DNA of 23,289 nucleotides from an uncultured Bacilli bacterium (GCA_947588975.1 CANQAF010000012.1:1-23289), one strand, 5' to 3'. Numbered from the stretch's first letter, positions 7,066 through 14,463 are shown. Made by a program: numbers and translations. Notes: generated from the sequence alone by a model not told the origin.

Positions 7066-7170
7066 GATTGATACCAAACTCGGACTTTTATTGTTCGAGT
7101 TTTAAAATGGTTCAAATTTATGTTATAATTTTTATAGGTTGAATTGATATATTTGTCAATTTAGAAAACA
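7061..7170 (+). repeat. Island repeat R1: terminator, promoter and leader module
   Basis: The first of four related modules, beginning in the tRNA-Thr CCA end (CACCAGATTG). In order it holds a 10 bp hairpin with one G-U (arms 7076-7085 and 7093-7102) plus TTTTAAAA, a promoter with -35 TTTAAA (7101-7106), 17-base spacer and -10 TATAAT (7124-7129), a leader hairpin AATTGA/TCAATT (7142-7147, 7156-7161), and the conserved end AGAAAACA. From the -10 to the end (47 bases) it differs from R2 at only 3 positions. It serves as tRNA terminator and promoter for the gene at 7223. A further hairpin (7178-7195) lies in the leader. Confidence 0.85.
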
Positions 7171-7222
7171 TATTTGCATATTGTCAAAACAATATTTGCT
7201 TAAATTATTTTTGGAGGTTTTT

Positions 7223-7924
7223 ATGAGGAAATACAATTTAGCATTAAATGATATAACTTCTAATTATTTTCATTTTACTAAAGAAAATAATCTAAAATCT
7301 ATTTCCGAAAAAGGGTTATTACCCAAAATTTCATTTCATGCTCAATCCCTTGAAGATACTAAAAAAGTGTTTTTTGTTCAAGGACTAGATAATTTATTAG
7401 TTTTGTTTGATTGTTGGATAAATGTTTGTGAAAAATATCCTTTATTTCCTGGAATGTTTAATTTAGGAACTAAAATTATGAAATATAAATGGTTTCCTAA
7501 AAAAATTATAAATGGGTATTTTAAATATACAGAATATAATAAAATACACAGATTTGTATCCTATAAATATTTTGATAGGTTCTTAAAAAAATATGTATTA
7601 TTAAATTTAGAAATTGAAGAAAAAAAAGATTTTGATTTTAACGATATTGATCAAATTAAATCTAAAGGATATAATAAAGAATACTTAATACAAGGTGGTT
7701 ATTCATTAAAATACTCAGATTTAGAGTCAGTAAAAATGGATAAATGGAATTTACATACTTTTTCTAATCATGGAATTAATGCATCAAAGGTGAAACTTTG
7801 TTATGCAAATAGCTCTAGTAAGATGGTAGATATATTAAATTTTGCACTTAACAATACACATTTAAATATTAAAGATGTTTGTCCAATGCTTTGGAAATAT
7901 CTAAGAAGTAGAAAATTGCTTTAA
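7223..7924 (+). CDS. Unknown cytoplasmic protein in the island, weak ADP-ribosyltransferase-like N-terminal motif
   Basis: A 233-residue soluble protein with no signal peptide or TM segment, and very AT-rich codon use (many AAA, AAT, TTT). The N-terminus reads YFHFTKENNLKSISEKGLLP (residues 14-33). An H-x-T followed by a helix and the dipeptide GL is the opening pattern of several ADP-ribosyltransferase-fold families such as DarT-type toxins. A later GGYSLKYSDL and a C-terminal HTFSNHGINASKVKL contain candidate conserved residues, but no second diagnostic motif (such as the ART glutamate) is clear. GGAGG at 7213-7217 fixes the ATG at 7223; the frame is open to 7181 without a better signal. 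Transcribed from the R1 module. Family unrecognised; the ART link is a weak inference. Confidence 0.72.
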   Translation: MRKYNLALNDITSNYFHFTKENNLKSISEKGLLPKISFHAQSLEDTKKVFFVQGLDNLLVLFDCWINVCEKYPLFPGMFNLGTKIMKYKWFPKKIINGYFKYTEYNKIHRFVSYKYFDRFLKKYVLLNLEIEEKKDFDFNDIDQIKSKGYNKEYLIQGGYSLKYSDLESVKMDKWNLHTFSNHGINASKVKLCYANSSSKMVDILNFALNNTHLNIKDVCPMLWKYLRSRKLL

Positions 7925-7951
7925 AAAAGTTTTCGTACTTCTTCCTTTAGG

Positions 7952-8060
7952 GTACCAGATTGGTTGATACTCGGACTTTTATAGTTCGAGTTTTAAAATG
8001 CTTAAATTCATGATATAATTTTTATAGTTTGAATTGATATATTTATCAATTAAGAAAACA
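7952..8060 (+). repeat. Island repeat R2: terminator, promoter and leader module
   Basis: The second module, starting TACCAGATTG just after the gene ending at 7924. It has a terminator hairpin (7969-7976 with 7984-7991), -35 TTTTAA (7991-7996), -10 TATAAT (8014-8019), leader hairpin AATTGA/TCAATT (8032-8037, 8046-8051) and the end AAGAAAACA. A second hairpin AAAACACA/TGTGTTTT (8055-8062 with 8084-8091) follows and looks like an attenuator or sRNA terminator. A 15-base string (7936-7950, TACTTCTTCCTTTAG) just upstream recurs, minus one T, upstream of R4. Confidence 0.85.
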
Positions 8061-8192
8061 CACTTCCATTTTAACAACTAATATGTGTTTTATACTATTA
8101 ACCCTTAATAAACATTGACAAAAATATTAATTTATGATAACTGTTAAAGCAAAGGAAAATATGATAAAATAACATGTAATGAAAGGAGTATT

Positions 8193-8465
8193 ATGATGAT
8201 AATAGAAATTGGAGTGGGAATCGTATGTATTACTCCATTAGCAATACATATAGCTAAAACTAAAAATTGGAAATTTAAAACTAAAAAAGAAATTGATCAA
8301 TTTAGAAAACATAATAATTTTACAACAAATGAAACTTATGTTGATAATGATATGAATCTATCTAAAGCATTATCAAATTTTAGTATGAAAAATAAGGAAA
8401 TGGATAACTCAGAAAATGTTCAAGTAAAAAAGAAAACATTAGGGAAAATAGAGCAAAAAAAATAA
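8193..8465 (+). CDS. Small one-TM protein of unknown function in the island
   Basis: A 90-residue protein with a hydrophobic N-terminus (about residues 2-20, IIEIGVGIVCITPLAIHIA) followed by a strongly charged Lys/Asn-rich tail ending in KKTLGKIEQKK. AAGGAG (8183-8188) supports the start; ATG at 8193 or the adjacent ATG at 8196 (better spacing) are both possible. The upstream gap is long (132 bases after R2) and contains a TTGACA at about 8116, so it may have a private promoter as well as R2. No family recognised. The predicted topology is a short membrane anchor with a cytoplasmic or surface tail. Bounded by R2 and R3. Confidence 0.65.
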   Translation: MMIIEIGVGIVCITPLAIHIAKTKNWKFKTKKEIDQFRKHNNFTTNETYVDNDMNLSKALSNFSMKNKEMDNSENVQVKKKTLGKIEQKK

Positions 8466-8511
8466 GATGTAAATTTAAAGAGGACTGTAGTCTATACTAC
8501 TTACATTACTT

Positions 8512-8623
8512 ACACCAGATTGATTGATACTCGAACTTTTTATAGTTCGAGTTTTAAAATATTTCAACATATGATAAAATATCATATAGATTCAATTGAT
8601 AAAATTTGTCAATTAAGAAAACA
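8512..8623 (+). repeat. Island repeat R3: terminator, promoter and leader module
   Basis: The third module, starting ACACCAGATTGATTGATAC. It has a terminator hairpin (8529-8536 with 8545-8552), TTTTAAAA, -10 TAAAAT (8575-8580) at the same spacing as in the other copies, leader hairpin AATTGA/TCAATT (8594-8599, 8609-8614) and the end AAGAAAACA. It precedes the GNAT gene by 56 bases, close to the 52 bases between R1 and its gene. Confidence 0.83.
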
Positions 8624-8679
8624 TACTTGCAAATTTAGCATGTGACAATATGAATACTGATTATCTAGGAGGTATACAA

Positions 8680-9132
8680 ATGATAATTAGAAAAGCAAAT
8701 TATAATGATGTAAAAATATTAAATAATTTTTTAACGCTTTTAATACAAGATGAAAGACAATATGATTTAGGAATTGATGAAAATTTTATTGTAACTAATA
8801 TGTATGAAAATTATATTGAAGATTCTAATAAATTGATTGCCGTTGCCGAAGAAAATAATGAAATTATAGGTTATTTATATGGAATCATCAAACCAAAGGA
8901 TAATACATATCAATATATAATTGCCAAATTAGATGCATTATATGTTGATAATAATTATCGTAATCAGGGGATCGCTACCTCTTTAATAGAATATTTTAAA
9001 AAATGGGCTATATCAAAGAATGCTCACAAAATAGAAGTAAATGTATGGAGCAATAATATTAAGGCTAAACGCTTATATGAAAAAGCCAATTTCAAAACAA
9101 CAAGTGAAACATTAACTATTGATAATCTGTAA
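8680..9132 (+). CDS. GNAT-family N-acetyltransferase
   Basis: A 150-residue single-domain GNAT protein. The opening IIRKANYNDVKILNNFL matches the GNAT first strand and helix. Central strands LIAVAEENNEIIGYLYG (about residues 56-72) precede the acetyl-CoA binding motif A, ALYVDNNYRNQGIATSLI (about 88-105) with the R/Q-x-x-G-x-A core NQGIA, and the family C-terminal ARRLYEKxGF equivalent reads AKRLYEKANF. The substrate cannot be predicted. AGGAGGT at 8667-8673 fixes the ATG at 8680; an in-frame ATG at 8650 has no ribosome binding site. It is the third gene of the repeat-separated array, transcribed from R3. Genes of this type are common cargo in mobile cassettes. Confidence 0.9.
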   Translation: MIIRKANYNDVKILNNFLTLLIQDERQYDLGIDENFIVTNMYENYIEDSNKLIAVAEENNEIIGYLYGIIKPKDNTYQYIIAKLDALYVDNNYRNQGIATSLIEYFKKWAISKNAHKIEVNVWSNNIKAKRLYEKANFKTTSETLTIDNL

Positions 9133-9140
9133 AATTGTTA

Positions 9141-9269
9141 TACTTCTTCCTTAGCAGGTATCTTAAAAATTGCAAACTCGAACCTTTATAGTTCGAGTTT
9201 TAAAATGAGCTAAATTACACTATAATTTTTCATGTAAATCCAATTGACAATATATGAACTACAAAAACA
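9141..9269 (+). repeat. Island repeat R4 (most diverged copy)
   Basis: The fourth module after the GNAT gene. It has the TACTTCTTCCTTAG string (9141-9154), a perfect 10 bp terminator hairpin (9174-9183 with 9191-9200), TTTTAAAA, and TATAAT (9221-9226) at conserved spacing. The leader is degenerate: AATTGA at 9242-9247 lacks its partner arm, and the end reads ACAAAAACA. An AAAACA/TGTTTT hairpin (9264-9269 with 9279-9284) follows, like the one after R2. No intact plus-strand gene follows, so this copy closes the array. Confidence 0.78.
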
Positions 9270-9287
9270 CAATTATATTGTTTTACT

Positions 9288-9492
9288 CTATTTATTAGGT
9301 TTTACAAATTGCTTTTCTCTTTGTTGTTCGTTCCACTCTTTCTGAAGTTCTGGTATGATGAAAGTATCACCTATAGCATTAGAACATTCTATAATTTGAT
9401 ATGTATCATATTTTGGATCATACTCTTTATACTGTTTTAATAAATCTATGTATGATTTTACTCATATTTTCATTCATATATTCAAATTTTAT
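9288..9492 (-). pseudogene. Decayed small gene (frameshift and ATA in place of start)
   Basis: On the minus strand a well-coding stretch ends at the stop 9288-9290: it reads DLLKQYKEYDPKYDTYQIIE and continues to a Lys-rich end FVKPNK. Going upstream this frame stops near 9462, but the neighbouring frame continues as MNENMSK back to a good Shine-Dalgarno (GGGAG, about 9501-9505). At the expected start distance that frame has ATA (9490-9492) rather than ATG. One indel near 9455-9462 would join the two halves into a protein of about 67 residues. It is either a pseudogene or a sequencing error plus an internal ATG start (9477). No family recognised. It is the only minus-strand coding trace in the island. 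Confidence 0.45.
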
Positions 9493-9579
9493 TTGTGTGC
9501 TCCCTTTCTTTCAAAACAATTATTTATATGACTATATCATATTTGTACAAACGAAACATGTTTTTGTAAGTCAATATAC

Positions 9580-10218
9580 TTATTGAAATGACATGTAATG
9601 AACCCCTAACTTAGAATAAATATCATAGGCTCTTGGTAAATGCAATATTCTAGCAATCAAACAATTGTATATCTCATCCATCAAAAAAATAACACATAGA
9701 ACAATCGTAATCCATAAAAATATTTTAGGATTTATCTTTTTAGCGAGATAAAAACAAATTGGTACTAAACCATACATTAAAATAAGTCCAGAAATTCCAA
9801 AAAATAATACACTTCTTAGACAAACATAACCACCAATATTTCCAAAATTCCATATTTCTTGGTTATAATCCCAACATCGATCTCCAGCCCTAACAATATC
9901 CATAACAAAACCAGTAATAAATTCTAATATACCACATAATAACATACTAATAAAAAACACTTTTAAGGGATTTTTTCTTTTTTTATATGTAGTAAAATAA
10001 ATTGCAAGACTACCATAAGCATAAATATTAATCCATGGTAAAAAATGTCCTCCACGCCAATAAAATTGATTCATTCCCCCATTAATATAATAAAAAATAT
10101 ATTCATATAAAAATCCATAAATTCCAGTAGTAATGATCAATAAACATATGATTCCTAACATTGTCTTTTTATTAAAAGAATGATCATGTTCAATATAATC
10201 TTTATATTTTTCTTTCAT
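9580..10218 (-). CDS. CmpB-like (PF06541) integral membrane protein, copy 2
   Basis: A 212-residue membrane protein with about five hydrophobic segments. It shares the PF06541 pattern with the copy at 6186-6869: the PWINIYAYGSLAIYF equivalent of the conserved P-YG region, LLCGILEFITGFVMD, the aromatic DRCWDYNQEIWNFGNIGGYV block, and RSVLFFGISGLILMY. It diverges strongly outside these motifs. It has an additional N-terminal cytoplasmic stretch (about 20 residues, His/Lys-rich) before the first TM. GGAG precedes the ATG at 10218; an upstream ATG at 10236 overlaps that signal and was not used. Family function is unknown. It flanks the tRNA-Thr island on the right. Confidence 0.83.
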   Translation of the reverse strand: MKEKYKDYIEHDHSFNKKTMLGIICLLIITTGIYGFLYEYIFYYINGGMNQFYWRGGHFLPWINIYAYGSLAIYFTTYKKRKNPLKVFFISMLLCGILEFITGFVMDIVRAGDRCWDYNQEIWNFGNIGGYVCLRSVLFFGISGLILMYGLVPICFYLAKKINPKIFLWITIVLCVIFLMDEIYNCLIARILHLPRAYDIYSKLGVHYMSFQ

Positions 10219-10388
10219 ATAATCTACTCCATTCATATTAATTCTATTATATAATAATCATGAAAAAAAAGAAAATAGTTACTCAAAAATTTTAAACATC
10301 AACATTCAAAAATATGAATTTGTTAAAATTTGTAATATAATGTTTAAAATTGATTTATTCGTGTTATAATATATATGTCATTTGACAT

Positions 10389-10464
10389 GTCCCGTTAGCT
10401 CAGCAGGTAGAGCATTTGACTTTTAATCAAAGGGTCACAGATTCGAATTCTGTACGGGACACCA
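10389..10464 (+). tRNA. tRNA-Lys, anticodon TTT
   Basis: Acceptor GTCCCGT (10389-10395) pairs with ACGGGAC (10454-10460). The anticodon stem TTTGA/TCAAA encloses loop CTTTTAA, anticodon TTT. There is a standard TTCGAAT T loop and an encoded CCA. An extended -10 TGTTATAAT (hexamer 10365-10370) lies just upstream. Confidence 0.96.
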
Positions 10465-10474
10465 TAATAAAAAT

Positions 10475-10503
10475 AAAATATTCCTATGATAGGAATATTT
10501 TTT
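10475..10503. terminator. Bidirectional terminator between tRNA-Lys and murE
   Basis: A 12 bp perfect stem (10475-10486 with 10490-10501) and a 3-base loop, with T run on the plus strand and U run possible on the minus strand. It ends tRNA-Lys and overlaps the murE stop. Confidence 0.9.
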
Positions 10504-11860
10504 ATTGATCACTTGTAAAATTCATAACCTCTTCATAATCAGAAAAATGAATTTTTTCAGTTCCAATAATTTGATATGTTTCATGGCCTTTCCCTAATAT
10601 CAATAAAAGATCATTGTCTTTTAGTTTCTGTAACCCTTTTTCAATTGCTTTTCTTCTATCTATTTCTACTTCATAATTATTTTGGTGAACTCCTTTTAAT
10701 ATATCTTCTATAATTTGATTGGGATCTTCTGTTCTAGGATTATCACTGGTAAAAATGACATAATCACTTTTTTCTACTGCAATATGTCCCATAATTGGTC
10801 TTTTTAAAGGATCTCTATCCCCTCCACAACCTAAAATTGTAATCATTTGACCATTTTTATCTTTCATAAATGACGATAATATTTTATCAACTGCATCTGG
10901 TGTATGTGCATAATCAATGATTACTTCTCCATGTGGAAGTATAATTTGTTCACACCTTCCCTTAGGTGCAACTACTTGAATCGACAAATGAAGAATTGAT
11001 TCTACCGAATAACCTAAACTATGAACTATAGCTAAACTCATTAAAAAATTATATACATTAAATTCACTTCTTAAATTCGTATTTACTTGATATACATGTC
11101 CATCTACCGCAAAATCAATTTGCGTACCCCTATCTAATGATTGATAGTCCAACAAAGTATAATTGACACCCTGATACCCTAAAGATTTACTATTCGCAAT
11201 TAGAAATTGTTTCCCATTTGGATCATCAACATTTGTAATCATGATGCCATCTTTCTTTAATTGTTTCAATATACACAATTTAGATTGTAAATAATGGTTC
11301 ATATCTTTATGATAATCTAAATGATCTTCTGTCAAATTAGTAAATGCTCCCACACAATACTGAAGTCCTTCTACTCTATTTTGATCTAAGGCATGACTGG
11401 AAACTTCCATTACAAGATGCGTACATCCTGAATCAATTGCCTTTAGGCAACACTGATAAACATCTACTAATTGTGGTGTAGTATTTGCTAAAGGTATGAT
11501 TTCATCATTACAATAAAATCCAATTGTTCCCATATAAGCTACTTTTACCCCTAACAATTTTAATATTTGATAAGTTACAAAACAAGTTGTAGTTTTACCG
11601 TTCGTACCTGTAACACCAATTATTTTAAGTTTATTTACTTGATCTTGATAATGACTTACTATATAGTTTTGTAGCCATGTTTTTGTATCTTCTACTACAA
11701 TTGTTTCCACATCATAGTTTCCTTTTTCACAGACAATTTTAGAAGCACCTTTTTGAATTGCTTCTAAAATATAATCATGACCATCTACTGTATAACCTTT
11801 AATCGCAACAAAAGTATCACCTTTTTGAATGGTCCTAGAATCTGTTTTGATTGTTAACAA
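10502..11860 (-). CDS. murE: UDP-N-acetylmuramoyl-tripeptide synthetase (MurE)
   Basis: Adds the third peptide residue to UDP-MurNAc-L-Ala-D-Glu in peptidoglycan precursor synthesis, in the cytoplasm. Seen are an N-domain with TDSRTIQKGDTFVAIKG, the Mur ligase P-loop GVTGTNGKTTT (about residues 82-92), the FTNLTEDHLDYH block, GCGGDRDPLKRP, and the selectivity motif DNPRTEDP near residue 373. DNPR is typical of enzymes adding meso-diaminopimelate; lysine-type enzymes differ at the Arg. The open frame begins at GTG 11869, but AGGTGA overlaps that codon. A TTG at 11860 has the same spacing as neighbouring genes (cysE, ymfF), so it was chosen (452 residues). The N-terminus is slightly short for the family. 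Confidence 0.94.
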   Translation of the reverse strand: MLTIKTDSRTIQKGDTFVAIKGYTVDGHDYILEAIQKGASKIVCEKGNYDVETIVVEDTKTWLQNYIVSHYQDQVNKLKIIGVTGTNGKTTTCFVTYQILKLLGVKVAYMGTIGFYCNDEIIPLANTTPQLVDVYQCCLKAIDSGCTHLVMEVSSHALDQNRVEGLQYCVGAFTNLTEDHLDYHKDMNHYLQSKLCILKQLKKDGIMITNVDDPNGKQFLIANSKSLGYQGVNYTLLDYQSLDRGTQIDFAVDGHVYQVNTNLRSEFNVYNFLMSLAIVHSLGYSVESILHLSIQVVAPKGRCEQIILPHGEVIIDYAHTPDAVDKILSSFMKDKNGQMITILGCGGDRDPLKRPIMGHIAVEKSDYVIFTSDNPRTEDPNQIIEDILKGVHQNNYEVEIDRRKAIEKGLQKLKDNDLLLILGKGHETYQIIGTEKIHFSDYEEVMNFTSDQ

Positions 11861-11964
11861 ACGAATCACCTATTTCTATTCGTTTTATTATATTCATTTA
11901 TTTATAACTGGTGATAACCCACTCATTTTTATGTATTATCCATAAACTATAATTAGGTGATTCT

Positions 11965-12474
11965 ATGCATTTTATTAAGGAACAAATACAAACAATTCGT
12001 AAAAATGACCCTGCTTTACATTCTATTTTAGAAGTATTTTTATACCCTAGTTTTCGTGCCCAAATTTATCATAAAATCGCTAAATTTTTTTATCAAAAGA
12101 AACATTATTTTATTGCTCGATATTTATCCGAGCGCGCAAAACGAAAAACTGGAATTGAAATTCATCCAGGAGCCACCATTGGAAAGAATTTATTTATTGA
12201 TCATGGAACCGGTGTTATTATTGGTGAAACTACTATTATTGGGAATAATGTCATTTTATTTCATGGCGTAACTTTAGGAGGGACTGGAAAAGATAAAGGT
12301 AAAAGACATCCTACTATTGAAGATAATGTATATATAGGATGTGGTGCCAAAATATTAGGAAATATAACAATTGGCCAAAATGTAAAAATTGGTGCGAATG
12401 CAGTTGTATTAAAAAATGTAGAACCAAATACAACCATTGTTGGAATTCCTGGTAAGGAAACAAAAAAGAACTAA
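11965..12474 (+). CDS. cysE: Serine O-acetyltransferase
   Basis: Transfers acetyl from acetyl-CoA to L-serine, giving O-acetylserine for cysteine synthesis. At 169 residues it is the short (Bacillus-type) CysE lacking the long N-terminal extension. A helical N-terminus (RAQIYHKIAKFFYQKK) is followed by left-handed beta-helix hexapeptide repeats from about residue 63: IEIHPGATIGKNLFIDHGTG with the catalytic His, VIIGET, HGVTLGGTGKDKGKRHP, then IEDNVYIGCGAKILGN and VGIPGK. AGGTGA precedes the ATG, and a TATAAT lies at about 11948. Divergent from murE, convergent with the dehydrogenase gene through a shared terminator. Confidence 0.96.
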   Translation: MHFIKEQIQTIRKNDPALHSILEVFLYPSFRAQIYHKIAKFFYQKKHYFIARYLSERAKRKTGIEIHPGATIGKNLFIDHGTGVIIGETTIIGNNVILFHGVTLGGTGKDKGKRHPTIEDNVYIGCGAKILGNITIGQNVKIGANAVVLKNVEPNTTIVGIPGKETKKN

Positions 12475-12487
12475 AAAGTTCTTTTTA
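12462..12487. terminator. Bidirectional terminator between cysE and the dehydrogenase gene
   Basis: A 10 bp stem (12463-12472 with 12477-12486), 4-base loop, A/T runs on both sides. It overlaps both stop codons. Confidence 0.85.
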
Positions 12488-13510
12488 TTCTTGGTTTGGA
12501 TCTACTAATATTTTAATCACATCAGAAGTTCCTGAAGTAAGTTCTTCATAAGAAGCTTGTACTTGACTAAGTCCTACTATTTTAGATAAAAATTTTAATA
12601 CATCAATTTGTTTATTTGCCATTAAATCAATACAAGTTTTAAATTCATCTTTCGTATAAGCAATAGCGCCTTTAACAGTCAATTCTCTTGTGACAGCAAT
12701 TGCAGTTGGTACTTGAATTGGTCCTAAAGATACACCAACTAAGATAACACTACCACCAGGTTTTACAGCTGATAAAGCCGTACTTACAGCTGGTGCATTT
12801 CCACAACATTCAATTACTTTATCAAATCCATTTGGTATTTTTTGATACATTTTTTCTAAGATATTTTCTTTGGCATCGAACCATTCATCGGCAACTTGTA
12901 AATCTACTGATTTTTGACCACGTGCTGCATTCGTTTCAGATAATGCAACATAGCTTGCTCCTTCACTTTTGGCAAACATAGCTGACACTAATCCAATAAT
13001 TCCGCCACCAATAATCAAAACTTTATCTCCTACTTTAATATCTGCTAAATGAATAGCATGTAATCCAACGGCTGTAGGTTCTACCATAGCTGCTTCTTCA
13101 TCAGATACACTGTCAGGTACTTTTATAATCATATCAGAACGAATTTTCATCTTAGGAGCTAATCCTCCTGGATAGTCTAAAGAAAGGCCTGTTGCATGAT
13201 TCCAAGTCTCTAAACAATATTGTGGATTTCCACTTAAACATGCTGAACAATGGCCACAAGGACTGATTGGTAAAGCTGTAACACGATCTCCAACTTTTAG
13301 GTCTTCACATCCATTGGGATCTAATACAGTACCTACATATTCATGTCCCATGACCATACCAACTGGCGCACCAGCTTCCCAATAATGAATATCTGATCCA
13401 CAGATTCCTGTTTTCTTTACTGCAATGAGTACATCACCATTTTCTAATTTTGGTTCCTCTATATCTTTTATATTTAATTGTTTTGCTGAAGTAATTGCAA
13501 CACATTTCAT
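12485..13510 (-). CDS. Zinc-dependent medium-chain alcohol/polyol dehydrogenase
   Basis: A 341-residue MDR dehydrogenase of the sorbitol/threonine/butanediol dehydrogenase group; oxidises a secondary alcohol with NAD(P). The catalytic zinc site shows Cys37 in GICGSD and His56-Glu57 in MGHEYVG, with a further Glu in AAMVEPTAVGLHA. The structural zinc site is complete (Cys85, 88, 91, 99 in CGHCSACLSGNPQYC). The nucleotide-binding fold has IIGGGIIGL near residue 165. The substrate cannot be fixed from sequence; sorbitol, xylitol, butanediol or threonine are all possible, and the neighbours give no pathway clue. AGGAGATG precedes the ATG. Monocistronic: it ends in a terminator shared with cysE. 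Confidence 0.92.
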   Translation of the reverse strand: MKCVAITSAKQLNIKDIEEPKLENGDVLIAVKKTGICGSDIHYWEAGAPVGMVMGHEYVGTVLDPNGCEDLKVGDRVTALPISPCGHCSACLSGNPQYCLETWNHATGLSLDYPGGLAPKMKIRSDMIIKVPDSVSDEEAAMVEPTAVGLHAIHLADIKVGDKVLIIGGGIIGLVSAMFAKSEGASYVALSETNAARGQKSVDLQVADEWFDAKENILEKMYQKIPNGFDKVIECCGNAPAVSTALSAVKPGGSVILVGVSLGPIQVPTAIAVTRELTVKGAIAYTKDEFKTCIDLMANKQIDVLKFLSKIVGLSQVQASYEELTSGTSDVIKILVDPNQE

Positions 13511-13575
13511 ATGATCATCTCCTATATTTATTATATCATAAACAGATCTTTTCTTACGTAAGATATTTTTTTGCT

Positions 13576-14463
13576 TTACACTTTTCTTTCCTTTATGACA
13601 TCATCATCACATAAATGGCCAACTAGCAAAGAAGAACTATCATCATGTTGATGTCTATTTTCATTCACTTGTTCCTCATCATAATTAGCATAACAATATT
13701 TGCAAAAATGAAAGCAAGAATTATATACACCAATATCTACCATTTGAGCACAATTACAATTTTTATTATTTCGTGCATTCCATTTCTTACTAGTTTTTCC
13801 AGTTAGTTTCTTTACAAATTCTAAAGAAAGGCAATCTCCTTTTTGAAAACCATATTCTACTAAATTTCTTTTTTCGGCACAAGTTTGCACAATCATTCCA
13901 TTTTGTTTTGCAATGGAAGAAAAATTGCGTCCAATTGTCTCATAATCTTTTTCATCTAACGTTTTCCAATGTAATTGATATTGATGTTTTCTTACGTTTT
14001 TATAGTCATCCATAAAAGATACAATTATTGTTTTTACATAACCTTTTAGTAAACTACATAAATGAGAAAAAGCTTTTATATGGTATTCTAATGTATAAGT
14101 ATCACTAATAAAAATAGGATCATATCGAACATAAATTGCATCGGGACCAATCATAGATGATAACTGCTGAATTGCATTTATAATAGTTCCTTTAGGTGGA
14201 ACATGTGGTTCTATTTCTTTTCGATAAGGTGTTAATGTTATATGAAATAAAATTGGTTTTTTAATTGTATTTATATAGGGAATGATTGGAATTGGATTTT
14301 TGGTACAAAACAAAATGGCATCAACATGATCAAAATAAATTCGACTCACCTGTTTAGGATAAAATGGATTTCTTACATCAACAAACCCCTCTTGATAACG
14401 TTTCATAAACCAATTTGTATAAAAAGCAACAATATCTGTCCTACCACTAACATTTAAAATCAT
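13576..14463 (-). CDS. DUF1848 domain protein (radical-SAM-like)
   Basis: A 295-residue protein matching DUF1848. The opening MILNVSGRTDIVAFY, then VRNPFYPKQVSRI, AILFCTKNPIP and FHITLTPY are characteristic of the family. Two cysteine clusters follow: KNCNCAQMVDIG and SCFHFCKYCYANY (C-x3-C-x2-C near residues 250-257), the latter like an Fe-S site in a radical-SAM-type fold, placed unusually at the C-terminus. The biochemical role is unknown. The start is the ATG at 14463 after GGTGAT; upstream in-frame codons lie inside the ribosome binding site. No obvious partner; the upstream transcription unit ends in a terminator. Confidence 0.88.
   Translation of the reverse strand: MILNVSGRTDIVAFYTNWFMKRYQEGFVDVRNPFYPKQVSRIYFDHVDAILFCTKNPIPIIPYINTIKKPILFHITLTPYRKEIEPHVPPKGTIINAIQQLSSMIGPDAIYVRYDPIFISDTYTLEYHIKAFSHLCSLLKGYVKTIIVSFMDDYKNVRKHQYQLHWKTLDEKDYETIGRNFSSIAKQNGMIVQTCAEKRNLVEYGFQKGDCLSLEFVKKLTGKTSKKWNARNNKNCNCAQMVDIGVYNSCFHFCKYCYANYDEEQVNENRHQHDDSSSLLVGHLCDDDVIKERKV

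Noticed and set aside
7061..9290. CRISPR array
   Set aside because: Only four diverged, widely spaced repeats separated by real genes; no short regular spacers and no cas genes.
7061..9290. Classical integron with attC sites
   Set aside because: No integrase gene in the window and no attC-type R-box/L-box structure with GTT core. The repeats contain terminators and promoters instead, which attC sites do not.
9401..9586. 61-codon hydrophobic plus-strand frame
   Set aside because: AT-rich chance frame with no ribosome binding site, antisense to the decayed minus-strand gene.
6186..10218. Insertion sequence or transposon between the two membrane-protein paralogues
   Set aside because: No transposase, no terminal inverted repeats and no target duplication were seen.
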